A stretch of DNA of 64,000 nt from the NCBI RefSeq assembly GCF_900116445.1, contig NZ_FPBH01000014.1, positions 1 to 64,000 on the forward strand. Direction: 5' to 3'. The first letter of the stretch is position 1; the number at the start of each line of letters is the position of its first letter. A program made the position numbers and the translations under genes. Shown in pieces: positions 44,673 through 53,086 of the stretch. Origin of the DNA: Paraburkholderia aspalathi. Lineage in GTDB: Bacteria; Pseudomonadota; Gammaproteobacteria; Burkholderiales; Burkholderiaceae. The notes below the pieces were generated by a model. That model was not told the origin of the DNA. It made no database searches and worked only from the letters and a program-made list of their open reading frames with translations.

Positions 44673-44921
44673 CTACGCTGCAAGCCGACGACCCGTCATT
44701 GCCGGCCGTGCAATCGCGGGCGGAAATACACACCAGCAGCCGTCATCGTGCCGAAAGAAGAAAATCGCATGCGAACCGCTTGGGGCCAACGCCTCGACGC
44801 GCACATAGCGTCTCCTCTCGCAACCAGTACGGCCGAATTGAATTACGCGGAGCCGCGTCGTCGGTGTCGGCGTAAGCCATTTTTCTACTAGGAACCGCAG
44901 GGACTTCTCGGCGATGTTCAT
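44673..44921 (-). CDS. Small protein of the FFRH/VFPP family, copy A
   Basis: This 82-residue cytoplasmic protein starts at the ATG at 44921 with an AAGGAGG site. It reads MNIAEKSLRFLVEKWLTPTP at the start and has the core FFFRHDDGCWCVFPPAIARP near the end. Copies B (50264) and C (51156) share the elements SLR-x2-V-x-K-x-L, V-[RC]-VE and FFRH-x-DG-x-W-x-VFPP. I do not recognise a named family. Confidence 0.72.
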   Translation of the reverse strand: MNIAEKSLRFLVEKWLTPTPTTRLRVIQFGRTGCERRRYVRVEALAPSGSHAIFFFRHDDGCWCVFPPAIARPAMTGRRLAA

Positions 44922-45398
44922 GTTCGCCTCCTTCCATTTCTGCCGCAGCTCACGACGATCAGCTGTCGGTAGCGGAACCCTGCGACCTGTCGATCGTGCT
45001 GCGTACACTTAGCTAACCACGCCAGCGTCCGCTTTATTCCCGAGCCTCGAACGTGGCGGCATGCCGCGATTTCCAGCGCGCCTGTGCAATTTGCCCGAGT
45101 TTTTGCGAGCTTTCTTGATCAGAGCCGAACCGGTCCAGATGCGGCTTCCTGTTGTGCGGACGGTCGAATGGCGGGAATGAAGGTGCGTCGTTTCAAGTGC
45201 AACAATGAGCTCAAGGGGAACCGAAGTGCGATCAATTGAGCCAATGCGACCGGTTCGATGATTGGTGTGGCTTTCGGCCACCGAGAGGGTGCATCTTTAG
45301 TTCGATTGACAACGGTATTCGACAGCCTCGACTAAACCGCGGCGCGCTGTCTGGTGCGAGGAGAGGCCCGCGGCAGACAGCGTGTTTCGCCGGATCGA
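44922..45398. other. Gene-poor stretch in accessory region
   Basis: No convincing gene is seen in 477 bases. It includes the promoter side of copy A and lies downstream of the NTF2-like gene. Confidence 0.4.
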
Positions 45399-45902
45399 CT
45401 AGAACATCGTGTTGTCGTTGGCCGATTGCTCGGGCACGGGTTGAATCACATCCCAGTGCTCGGCGATCTTGCCGCGCTCGACGCGGAAGATATCCACGAT
45501 GGCGTTGCCGCGGTCTTGCGGGTTGCTGGTCGAGTGAACATGCAGAAAGACGAGATCGCCGTCGGTCGCACTGCGCACGATGGCCGAACGGGCATCGGGG
45601 GCATGCTTGAAGTATTCGGTAAAGAAGCTGATGAACGGCGCGGACCCGGTGGGCACATGCGGATTGTGCTGAATGTAATTCGGTGCGAGCACGGCGCTAG
45701 CAGTCGTGAGATCGTGCCTGTTGAACACCGCATCGTAGAAGTTCACGACTAGCGCGCGGTTGCGCTCCTCCTGGGCAATATCGCGAGCGGCCGGATGAGC
45801 CGGCGCGACGCTATCTTCGGCGCGGGCCACATGGCTTGCGATCAGCACAAAGAAAGCAGCGGTGGCTGCCACGCGCTGGAGCAAGGAGGTTCTGTTTGGC
45901 AT
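45399..45902 (-). CDS. Secreted NTF2-like (SnoaL-type) protein
   Basis: This 167-residue protein has a signal peptide (MPNRTSLLQRVAATAAFFVL, cleaved near ARAED) and an NTF2-like cone fold: VVNFYDAVFNRHDLTTASAV, YIQHNPHVPTGSAPFISFF, and VDIFRVERGKIAEHWDVIQP. The last motif is typical of SnoaL/polyketide-cyclase-like proteins. The ATG at 45902 has an AAGGGG site. It may bind or isomerise a small hydrophobic molecule in the periplasm; the substrate is unknown. Confidence 0.85.
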   Translation of the reverse strand: MPNRTSLLQRVAATAAFFVLIASHVARAEDSVAPAHPAARDIAQEERNRALVVNFYDAVFNRHDLTTASAVLAPNYIQHNPHVPTGSAPFISFFTEYFKHAPDARSAIVRSATDGDLVFLHVHSTSNPQDRGNAIVDIFRVERGKIAEHWDVIQPVPEQSANDNTMF

Positions 45903-46308
45903 GACGGTCCCCTTCTTTTCGTTGAAAGCCGGCGGCTGCAAGGACTTTAGCATCCGCAGGTGGCGGCTTGTAGCCAATTGACATCCGGCTACGGTCTCCC
46001 GACACCGGGAAGCCCGCAGACATTCTGCGACTTCGCAAGCCTGGCGAGCTCAGGCAGTGGGAATAAATCTCCAATCGGGCAGGTACTCCCTGCTGAAGGC
46101 GCCGGTTTCTTCCTAGGCGATCCGGCCGTTCAGCTTGCTGATTCGCTTGCGAGGATCTCATGTCGTCACAGCACCCATCCAATCCGTCACGTCGCAGGGT
46201 CTTGAGGTGCATGACCTATGGCGGACTTGGAACGCTGTTCACGCTTTCCGGCGGCGAAAGCTCGGAAGGTCACGATTCAGCAACTGCAGACGCTTCGAGG
46301 AGATCATC
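45903..46308. other. Divergent intergenic region
   Basis: This 406-base region lies between the NTF2-like gene and the cupredoxin gene and must hold both promoters. I see no clear operator or gene. Confidence 0.4.
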
Positions 46309-46665
46309 GTGAAAAATCATTCGTTACCGAAATCCGTATTTGCGGTCGTGTTCTGCCTGGTAGCGTCTGGAGCTACAGTCACGGCGTCCGCACAAAGCGC
46401 GAGCGACTCTCTCGTGACGATAAAGAATTTGATGTTCTCGCCCTCGTCCGCCACGATCAAGGCCGGAACGACCATCACGTGGATGAATCTCGACGCGGAG
46501 CCGCACACGATAGTCCACGACGTAGGCGCCTTTGACATGGGCCTCTTTCATTCGTACGACCTCGATCAAGACGACACGTTTTCGTACAAGTTCGACAAGC
46601 CCGGGATCTACAAGGTCTATTGTGGGGACCACCCTGACATGAAGGAAACGATCACGGTTCAGTGA
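46309..46665 (+). CDS. Secreted cupredoxin (plastocyanin-like)
   Basis: This 118-residue periplasmic protein has a signal peptide ending ASAQS (about residue 29) and one cupredoxin domain. Type-1 copper ligands are His66 (EPHTIVHD), Cys105, His108 and Met111 (YCGDHPDM). It begins at GTG with a GAGGAG site seven bases upstream. Such proteins shuttle electrons or handle copper. It stands next to another small secreted gene, with no oxidase nearby to suggest a partner. Confidence 0.9.
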   Translation: MKNHSLPKSVFAVVFCLVASGATVTASAQSASDSLVTIKNLMFSPSSATIKAGTTITWMNLDAEPHTIVHDVGAFDMGLFHSYDLDQDDTFSYKFDKPGIYKVYCGDHPDMKETITVQ

Positions 46666-46779
46666 CTCGAACTATTGCGGTCTGAGCCGAGTAGGACTTA
46701 TGGCTGCGGGATGCACGTCCCTGCCCCAAGCCGGCAAAACGGGCCGGTCTCACGTTTTCGACACCTTAAGGAGTTTGAT

Positions 46780-47124
46780 ATGAACAGCGTTTTCGACAGA
46801 GCGAGCGCACCGCAAGCACTGATGGCATTGAGAGGACTCCTGCTAGCGGTATCGTGTATCGCCGCGGGCAGCGTCGCGGCGCAAGGTCTCAGCCCATATG
46901 ACGATATCAACTCGCCTGAAAACAGCACCCGGTTGATGCCGCAGGCTGCACGCGGGAGCGAGTATCCCACCCACGGTGATCGGCAGGCCGGAGAGCTGAA
47001 TCTGAATCCGACGGATCCGCGCGCGCAACTCGCCAATGGTTTGCCGAACAATGCACAGTCTGGTGGATATGGATCGCCACTAGCCGGCGTGAGGACCTAT
47101 GTCGTGCCGCCGCCGAAGAATTGA
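46780..47124 (+). CDS. Small secreted hypothetical protein
   Basis: This 114-residue protein has a signal peptide (about 1-35, ending SVAAQG). The mature part is proline/asparagine-rich and probably unstructured (NSPENSTRLMPQAARGSEYP, LNLNPTDPRAQLANGLPNNA), ending VVPPPKN. The ATG at 46780 has an AAGGAG site. It follows the cupredoxin gene by 114 bases on the same strand and may be co-transcribed. No function can be assigned. Confidence 0.68.
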   Translation: MNSVFDRASAPQALMALRGLLLAVSCIAAGSVAAQGLSPYDDINSPENSTRLMPQAARGSEYPTHGDRQAGELNLNPTDPRAQLANGLPNNAQSGGYGSPLAGVRTYVVPPPKN

Positions 47125-47149
47125 TGGCCGAGACGAGTCGGCCTGGTGC

Positions 47150-47308
47150 AGGATGGCGAGTGCCGCCGCCGGTCTTGCCGGCCACCGGCACATTGCTGAC
47201 GGCCTCGAATCCTTCATCGATCAGCCCGTACAACGTCACGCTGCTTTGCGCATGAACGAAACCTGCCAGCGGGCACAACGTTGCCAATGCCAGAAGTTGC
47301 TTCTTCAT
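47150..47308 (-). pseudogene. Porin remnant (N-terminal fragment)
   Basis: The minus strand from 47308 encodes MKKQLLALATLCPLAGFVHA, then QSSVTLYGLIDEGFEAVSNV, the signal peptide and first beta strand of a Burkholderia porin. After about 45 codons the match stops (KTGGGTRHPAPG) and no strands follow. The reading frame goes on but is unlike a porin. This is the start of a third porin left after a deletion. Confidence 0.82.
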
Positions 47309-47748
47309 TGAGTGATCCCCAGATTGCCTGCAAGTAACCCGCAAGAAATTGGCGCATCCGCACCATGAATGTCCGTGTTCCAACCATGCGCGACCTGCTC
47401 GACGTCAACCGACCTCCCGGTCGTTCGCCCGTGGCTCCATCCGGCTTGGCGACGAGGCCGGATGACAGCGTCCTCCAGGTCGGCCGCACGTTTATTCCCA
47501 TCTAGCTCGAAATTATTTGGCGTGTTGCAGGGTGCCCGCGTTCTTTTTCACAAACCCGGGAATATCCGTCGGCCAACTGCGGTTAACTCAATGCACATCT
47601 CGCAATTTTCGCCAGATACTAAGGAATCTGAAATGAACAGATTCATCTTGTCAGGTCGAGCCAACCCTGAGTCGCTGTCATTCATCTGATTCTCGGCTCG
47701 GCCTCTCTATCCTGCGAACCAGCACCTTGAAACACCAGGAGTATCGTC
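47309..47748. other. Gene-poor stretch upstream of DUF4148 gene
   Basis: No supported gene is seen in 440 bases. It contains the leader of the broken porin on one side and the promoter of the DUF4148 gene on the other. Confidence 0.4.
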
Positions 47749-48069
47749 ATGAAATCAATCTCACAACGTCGGTTATTCGACCAGTCGCTGCGCAACCTGG
47801 CGGTCGCCGGCGCGATTCTGATGTCGACTTCAGCTGGCGCGTTTGCGCAAACCATGCCTGACCCGCCGACACATCGAGTCACGCGCGCAGAGGTCATGCA
47901 TGAACTCTACGAACTGGAGGCGGCGGGTTACAACCCGTCCCAGGGCGACGACGGTTCATATCCCGCAGATCTTCAGGCTGCGCAAGAGAAGGTTGCCGCC
48001 AAACATCGAGCGGAACAAAACGCACTGATGAGCGCCGGCCAGAATGGGCAGGTGAAGCCGGCGCCTTGA
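47749..48069 (+). CDS. DUF4148-type secreted protein
   Basis: This 106-residue protein has a signal peptide ending AFAQT (about residue 34). The mature domain carries the DUF4148 pattern TRAEVMHELYELEAAGYNPS ... SYPADLQAAQEKVAAKHRAE. This family is widespread in Burkholderia as small exported proteins of unknown function. A CAGGAG site precedes the ATG. Two relatives follow at 49269 and 49678. Confidence 0.85.
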   Translation: MKSISQRRLFDQSLRNLAVAGAILMSTSAGAFAQTMPDPPTHRVTRAEVMHELYELEAAGYNPSQGDDGSYPADLQAAQEKVAAKHRAEQNALMSAGQNGQVKPAP

Positions 48070-48304
48070 GGTACAGACGGTCGCCAGTATTCCGCGTACA
48101 TCGTTGCTCGCGTACGCGACGTGATGCACGGTAGTCAGGTGTTGCCGCGGGCGATGGTTGTGCAACGCAAAACGCAGCGTTCGGGGCGAGGGCATCACCT
48201 CGCCGCGCCGCCCCTCACGACAACGAGCTTTCTGTCGTTCATATTGATCCGCACATCATGGCGGACTGCGTCATTGCGATGGAACCAGATGGCATTACGC
48301 AGCG

Positions 48305-48814
48305 TCACGGAAACGCCGGAATCGTCGGGTCCGTTCCCTTGATGTCGGCCTCGGCGTGACGCAGTTTGATCGCCTCCTCGATTTCTTCGACGCGATCTTT
48401 CGCGACGTCGACCATCATCAGCAGTTCGCCTTTTTCTATAGCCTGTTCAAAGCGCTTGAGCCGCGTATTCGGCACATCGACGCCAATCATCGTCGCCGTC
48501 CATGCACCAAAGCCGGCGCCACAAAGCGTGATCGCCACGACCGCGCCGCCTGCAATCGTCAGGCCGGCCGGCGGGAACGCCAGTGCGACCAGTGAGGCCA
48601 GCGTCCCCGTGAGGCCGCCCATCGCCACCCCTCTCGCGAGGGCGGGCAACAGATCGCTGCGTTGCGCCAGGGTTGCTTCTGGCAAATCCTCGAGCGGCAC
48701 ATTGTGATTGGCGATCACGTGGATATGTCGCCACTCGACCCGCAATAACAGAAGTTCGTTGATAGTCATCTGTGCACTATGCACATTCGGCAATAGCAAA
48801 TAGATACGTCTCAT
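48305..48814 (-). CDS. Membrane protein, DUF1269-like
   Basis: This 169-residue protein has a cytoplasmic N-terminal domain (about 1-55: RRIYLLLPNVHSAQMTINEL), two glycine-rich membrane helices (about 65-115: GLTGTLASLVALAFPPAGLT, GGAVVAITLCGAGFGAWTAT) and a helical tail (about 130-160). This matches the DUF1269/general-stress layout. The ATG at 48814 is the only good start. Function is unknown; it may be stress-related. Confidence 0.72.
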   Translation of the reverse strand: MRRIYLLLPNVHSAQMTINELLLLRVEWRHIHVIANHNVPLEDLPEATLAQRSDLLPALARGVAMGGLTGTLASLVALAFPPAGLTIAGGAVVAITLCGAGFGAWTATMIGVDVPNTRLKRFEQAIEKGELLMMVDVAKDRVEEIEEAIKLRHAEADIKGTDPTIPAFP

Positions 48815-49268
48815 GTCCTTCTCCCGAGCGGTCGTTCACCGGTCCCGAAGCATCGGGAGGGTGTCTTGTCTATACCGCAACTCGAGTGAGGTTATTCCCG
48901 AAGGACAGGTGTGTTGGCAACCGACCGGGAATAGCACGCTGCACCGCGGGTTGGTGCTGACGCTTGCGCTCCTGATGATTGCGCATATCGCAGCCGCGTT
49001 GAAACACAAGTTCGTCGACCGCGACGGCGTTGCTGGGCGCATGGGAATCTGATCTACAGGAACTTCGCGGGAGGCGCCTCCTCCCAGCATCCTTCGAGAT
49101 TTCCGTCAACGTAGGCTTGCCAGGCGACGCGGTCGCCAATGCATCATGTTTTACCTGCACCCTTGGCAACTTTGGGAATAAGCGGCGCCCGCTCCCGGTA
49201 TACCGTAGTGTAAGCGAGCTTCATGATGCAGAACCGGCAACTTCCCGTTATTTATATTGGAGTCCAAA
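48815..49268. other. Gene-poor stretch between membrane protein and DUF4148-like pair
   Basis: No supported gene is seen in this 454-base divergent intergenic region. Confidence 0.4.
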
Positions 49269-49610
49269 GTGAATAAGCGAACGATGATTTTCTCTCTAAT
49301 GCTCGCTGCTGCAGCGAGCATTGCGATCAATGCGCAGGCTCAAGAAAAGACCCGGGCGCAGGTGCGGCAGGAGTTGATCGAAGCCGAACGCAACGGGCTG
49401 AATTTTGTAAGTGACACGTCGTACCCGGACGTTGCGCCGATCTTTGAACAGCAGGCCGCGCAGCTCAAGCAGCAAAACAGCGACAGTGGGATGGGTGTCG
49501 CAACGACAGGCACGAGCGATGCCGGCCACATCAAACGGAATACACCTTCTTCAGATCCGTCAGCCTGCGTTGGGCCTGTCAGCTTCTGCACTATTTATTC
49601 CGGCTCTTGA
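49269..49610 (+). CDS. DUF4148-like secreted protein with CxGPxSFC tail (first of pair)
   Basis: This 113-residue protein starts at GTG with a GGAG site and a signal peptide ending NAQAQE. The DUF4148 core is shortened (TRAQVRQELIEAERNGLNFV ... TSYPDVAPIFEQQAAQLK). The C-terminal tail SDSGMG ... SACVGPVSFCTIYSGS closely matches that of the next gene. The two tail cysteines are likely to pair in the periplasm. Confidence 0.8.
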   Translation: MNKRTMIFSLMLAAAASIAINAQAQEKTRAQVRQELIEAERNGLNFVSDTSYPDVAPIFEQQAAQLKQQNSDSGMGVATTGTSDAGHIKRNTPSSDPSACVGPVSFCTIYSGS

Positions 49611-49677
49611 GCCACACATCAACGTGCTTCACCAGTTCCCCGGCAAACCGGGGTCTTTGTTGGAAGGAGTCGCAATC

Positions 49678-50058
49678 ATGAAAAAGCTCACCCTGTTGGC
49701 ACTGACGCTCAGTGCGGTCGTCATCTCCACATCGACTTTTGCGCAGTCCGCGTCCGTCCCGCTCACCAGAGCGCAGGTACGCGCCGACCTCATCAAACTC
49801 GAACAGGCTGGATACAATCCGTCGACCAGCGATGACGCGACCTATCCTGCCGATATCCAGGCTGCGGAGGCGAAGGTAGCCGCCCAGGACGCTGAACAGC
49901 AAGCCGCCACGCCCCAGCAGCAAGAAAGCGACAGTGGCATGGGCGCCGAAATGAAAGGCACGACCGATTCTGGCCACAAAAAACAGGATATGCATCCCTC
50001 AAATCCGTCGACCTGCATCGGACCTGCCAGTTTCTGCGATATTTTTTTCGGCTCTTGA
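49678..50058 (+). CDS. DUF4148 secreted protein with CxGPxSFC tail (second of pair)
   Basis: This 126-residue protein has a signal peptide ending TFAQS and the DUF4148 core LTRAQVRADLIKLEQAGYNP ... ATYPADIQAAEAKVAAQDAE. A glutamine-rich linker leads to the tail DSGMGAEMKGTTDSGHKK ... STCIGPASFCDIFFGS, as in the gene before it. An AAGGAGT site precedes the ATG. The pair is a tandem duplication in which the tail is better conserved than the core. Confidence 0.87.
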   Translation: MKKLTLLALTLSAVVISTSTFAQSASVPLTRAQVRADLIKLEQAGYNPSTSDDATYPADIQAAEAKVAAQDAEQQAATPQQQESDSGMGAEMKGTTDSGHKKQDMHPSNPSTCIGPASFCDIFFGS

Positions 50059-50263
50059 GACACACGCCACCGTGCTACGCCAGAAGTGGTTTCATAAACG
50101 CCCCGTGTTAACTTCTCGTGTGCCGTGTTAGCTTTGCCTGGCATGGCACGACGAGAAAAACTTGCAGGAGAGCAAGGAGGCACCGGGCTGCATTGGCGGA
50201 CACTTTCGTCGCCGACACGCTTAAATGACGGCCGTCCAGGCGTTTGGCCGGCGCAGGTATCAT

Positions 50264-50536
50264 TCAATAGAATTTGGTCATCGGACGCGGTGTAGCTGGC
50301 GGAAAAACATTCCACGTACCGTCGATGTGCCGGAAGAACAAGAAGGAAACCCGTCGCTCCTGACGCGACACCTCGACGCGCACGAAGCGCGTGCCGCCGA
50401 TTGCCATTCGACTGAAGTCGCTCACTCGGGCAGGTGCGGCCGGCGTTGGCCTAAGCCATTTCTCCACCACAGAACGAAGGGATTGCTGCGCGAATCTCAC
50501 ACGCTCTGGTGCGGAATTCACTGTAATTGGACTCAT
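50264..50536 (-). CDS. Small protein of the FFRH/VFPP family, copy B
   Basis: This 90-residue protein starts at the ATG at 50536 with a GGAGG site. It carries QQSLRSVVEKWLRPTP (about 17-32), RFVRVEVSRQ (about 50) and LFFRHIDGTWNVFPPATPRP (about 63-82). It is closest to copy A in the SLR-x2-VEKWL-x-PTP segment. No signal peptide or membrane segment is seen. Family and function are unknown. Confidence 0.73.
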   Translation of the reverse strand: MSPITVNSAPERVRFAQQSLRSVVEKWLRPTPAAPARVSDFSRMAIGGTRFVRVEVSRQERRVSFLFFRHIDGTWNVFPPATPRPMTKFY

Positions 50537-50953
50537 TTGGCTTGCCTCCATACCGACACATAGTCCCCTTCCCCCTGGTACGCGAAATTGCCCGGAAACA
50601 CTACGCCGAACTCGCGTACAGCAGGCCAAGATTCGAAGATCGGACTTTCGCCAACAATCGACCCTGATCTTTTTCGATTCACCCAATTTCGATGATGATT
50701 ATTATGTTTTCCGATTGTACAATTTAGACTAGTATAATATTTACCATTCGTAAAGCATAGCGAAATCAGGACTATCCCTATGTGGCGGCGCCTGGCGAAC
50801 ACGAGAATCATCAGAACTTTATCGTGAGCTGTGGGGGCCGCACGGCCACGGCCAGCCAGTCAAGCGGCAGAAAATGGGGACCTGAACAGGGGCGTTTAAC
50901 CTCGACTGCGGCACGCAAGTAACGCCCTGACGTCGAATATTGATGTACCGAAG
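50537..50953. other. AT-rich intergenic stretch
   Basis: No gene is supported. Bases about 50680-50760 are much more AT-rich than the surroundings and contain a TATAAT at 50733-50738. This could hold a promoter or mark an insertion boundary. Confidence 0.4.
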
Positions 50954-51163
50954 TCAGTGCGCGACGCCGAAAAATGCTTCCGCACCTTCGGCCGGCGTGA
51001 GTCCCACTCTGAAATAGCCCTCAAGCCGTTCAGCCATGACGTCGTTCATGATGAACGGCGGACAGAGGAAGCCGACTGAAACGGCATGGTCGTACCACGC
51101 CAGCATCCATGCGCGCAGACCTGCTTCGTCCAGCGAAAATTCATTCGACAGATCTTCAGCCAT
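50954..51163 (-). CDS. Small hypothetical protein downstream of copy C
   Basis: This 69-residue acidic protein (MAEDLSNEFSLDEAGLRAWM ... FFGVAH) overlaps the end of copy C of the FFRH/VFPP family by eight bases, so the two are probably translated together. It looks helical, with no signal peptide. I do not recognise it. Confidence 0.62.
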   Translation of the reverse strand: MAEDLSNEFSLDEAGLRAWMLAWYDHAVSVGFLCPPFIMNDVMAERLEGYFRVGLTPAEGAEAFFGVAH

Positions 51164-51467
51164 GCACTGCCTCCTTCGCCATTGTCTCGCCGTTCTGCGG
51201 CAATACGGCGGTGCTCATCGCAGGACGAGCGTCTCTGGGCGGAAACACGTGCCAGATTCCGTCGCTGTGCCGAAAGAAAAACAGCGCAAGCGAACCGCCC
51301 GGCCGTTGCACTTCGACGCACACACGACGAGTCCGGCCAGATCGTGACCGATGTATCGACAGCACGCGGACCGACTGGCGGCATTCCGTGCCAAGCAGTT
51401 TTCCAACGATCCCACGCAACGATTTTTCAGCCACGATGTCTACACTCCGTGATGCAAGTGAAGTCAT
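51156..51467 (-). CDS. Small protein of the FFRH/VFPP family, copy C
   Basis: This 103-residue protein carries VAEKSLRGIVGKLLGT (about 12-27), RRVCVEVQRPGG (about 47) and FFFRHSDGIWHVFPPRDARP (about 62-81), the shared core of copies A and B. It has an extra C-terminal tail of about 20 residues that overlaps the next gene. The start at 51467 lacks a good ribosome binding site and is uncertain. Confidence 0.7.
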   Translation of the reverse strand: MTSLASRSVDIVAEKSLRGIVGKLLGTECRQSVRVLSIHRSRSGRTRRVCVEVQRPGGSLALFFFRHSDGIWHVFPPRDARPAMSTAVLPQNGETMAKEAVHG

Positions 51468-51797
51468 CGTAAGGCGCTGGAAGCGGCGGTTCCGTCGGGA
51501 GCACCGGATAGTTCATTAAGGAACGGCTGATTCGAATGTCAGGATTCTCCTAATCAAACCACTGCGCCGATTAATACAGCTTCGTTTTTTCGCCGACGAG
51601 GCGGTATCTGATCGCATCACGGTCAGTTCAGACTACCGGTGCGCCGAATCGACAGGGAAAATACAGGCAACGTATAGGGATTTCCTGACACGAAGTTCAG
51701 CATTGACCGGCCCTTCTTTCTTGATGTCCTGACAGCGCTGCGATAACTATCCACATAGGATGAAGACTCGTCAATCGTCCTGTTGCTGAGCGTGGCC
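51468..51797. other. Divergent intergenic region
   Basis: No gene or clear motif is seen in these 330 bases between copy C and the gene at 51798. Confidence 0.4.
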
Positions 51798-52106
51798 ATG
51801 GTTCCGTATCTGTCTGAACGCGAAAACGCGGTTGAGCATATCAACGCGAAGTGCATCCATCTGTTCGATCTGTGGTGCGAAAGCCGAAGCGTCGCGCCGC
51901 TAACGTACCTGTTAAAAGGCTGGCCACTGACAAACAGCGATCCCGAGGCCATCCGGCGCCTTGGCAACGCGCTGCGCGATCTCAGGCGACACCATCTGCA
52001 TGACGCCAACGACGCGTCATTTCAGGAACTCTGCGAGTTATCGGATTGCGTCGAAGACCTGCTTGTTCTGTCGGCCATGACAACGTGGGCGATGAGCAGC
52101 GGGTAG
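51798..52106 (+). CDS. Hypothetical cytoplasmic protein
   Basis: This 102-residue, mostly helical protein (VPYLSERENAVEHINAKC ... LCELSDCVEDLLVLSAMTTW) has four cysteines and no export signal. The ATG at 51798 is five codons after an alternative TTG. It precedes the transposase-domain fusion gene by 39 bases on the same strand. I do not recognise the family. Confidence 0.58.
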   Translation: MVPYLSERENAVEHINAKCIHLFDLWCESRSVAPLTYLLKGWPLTNSDPEAIRRLGNALRDLRRHHLHDANDASFQELCELSDCVEDLLVLSAMTTWAMSSG

Positions 52107-52145
52107 CGTGAACGGGAGATATCGAACCCGCGTAACGCGACTGGT

Positions 52146-53012
52146 ATGAGGGGAAATAGCGTGCAGTTTAACGAAATCAGTGACGAAGAGTGGCTTCTGC
52201 TGGCGCCCGTTCTGTCGGATGACGTCATCGTTCATGGGCAACGCGGCCGGCCTCGCGCGCAAGTTCGTCTGGTGGCGAATGCCGTGCTGTGGGTACTGGT
52301 GACTGGCGAACCCTGGTCCAGGTTGCCGAACACCTATCCGTCGGTGCCGACGTGCCGGTCACGCTTCGAAAAGTGGCGTGGGACCGGCGCCCTTGCGGAA
52401 ATGCACGGGCTTCTTTCGAGCCGCGGCCGTACATTCCGCTGCGGTCCGGATGGCCGGTTGGAACCGCAGCATGTCCAGCCCCGCTCCGTCGACCGTCAAT
52501 CCAAGGACGAGGGACTACGCAAGGTGTTCTGGACAAGTCAGGCGTCGTGGCAAACGCCGCATGGCGTACGCCAGGCACCCCATAGCGTGGATACGTTCAC
52601 CCAAGTCGCCCAGCAGCTTCAGGATTCTTCGCCTGTTGCGCCTGTTGCGCCTGATCGCGTCGAATCCCGCAGCTCGATGAACGCCCCTCAATCCATCCAC
52701 CGGCCTGCCTCGCCATGGATGGGCCTCGCCTCACAAGGCAAGCGCCAATCCGACCCGCGTGGCTACGTCATCTACGTTGCGGCCGATCGGGTGGCGAACG
52801 CCCGGTTTCGTGGATGGGCCGAGATCGTGCGGAACGCGCAGCGCATCGCCCGTTCCGGACTTATCGGTCCGAGTTTCACGAGCTTCGAGGCTGCGCAGCA
52901 GTACGCGCTCGAATGGGCCCGACGGTGGATCGACGAGGAAAGCGACGTCGAAAGAGATGATGTCAACGCCGAGAAGTGCGATTCGTGGCAACAGAAAGTC
53001 CGATCCGGGTGA
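52146..53012 (+). CDS. Transposase-derived DNA-binding domain fused to DUF6566-like domain
   Basis: This 288-residue protein has an N-terminal domain typical of IS5/IS402-family transposases (about 8-90: ISDEEWLLLAPVLSDD, RGRPRAQVRLVANAVLWVLV, TGEPWSRLPNTYPSVPTCRS). No DDE catalytic domain follows. Instead a hydrophilic linker (about 95-205) leads to a C-terminal domain (about 207-285: DPRGYVIYVAADRVANARFR ... AAQQYALEWARRWIDEES) related to the small protein at 26038. No terminal inverted repeats flank the gene. It looks like a domesticated transposase domain used as a DNA-binding module. Confidence 0.8.
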   Translation: MRGNSVQFNEISDEEWLLLAPVLSDDVIVHGQRGRPRAQVRLVANAVLWVLVTGEPWSRLPNTYPSVPTCRSRFEKWRGTGALAEMHGLLSSRGRTFRCGPDGRLEPQHVQPRSVDRQSKDEGLRKVFWTSQASWQTPHGVRQAPHSVDTFTQVAQQLQDSSPVAPVAPDRVESRSSMNAPQSIHRPASPWMGLASQGKRQSDPRGYVIYVAADRVANARFRGWAEIVRNAQRIARSGLIGPSFTSFEAAQQYALEWARRWIDEESDVERDDVNAEKCDSWQQKVRSG

Positions 53013-53086
53013 ACAACGCATCGGCGGCGTGCCCGTAAGATTCGCAGCACAGGCACTATTGGGCGGTAGGCAATAGATTTTCTACC

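Noticed and set aside
45009-45281. A 90-codon minus-strand open frame
   Set aside because: It lacks a ribosome binding site and has shadow-like composition (RTGRIGS, KKARKNSGKLHRR) with no supporting context.
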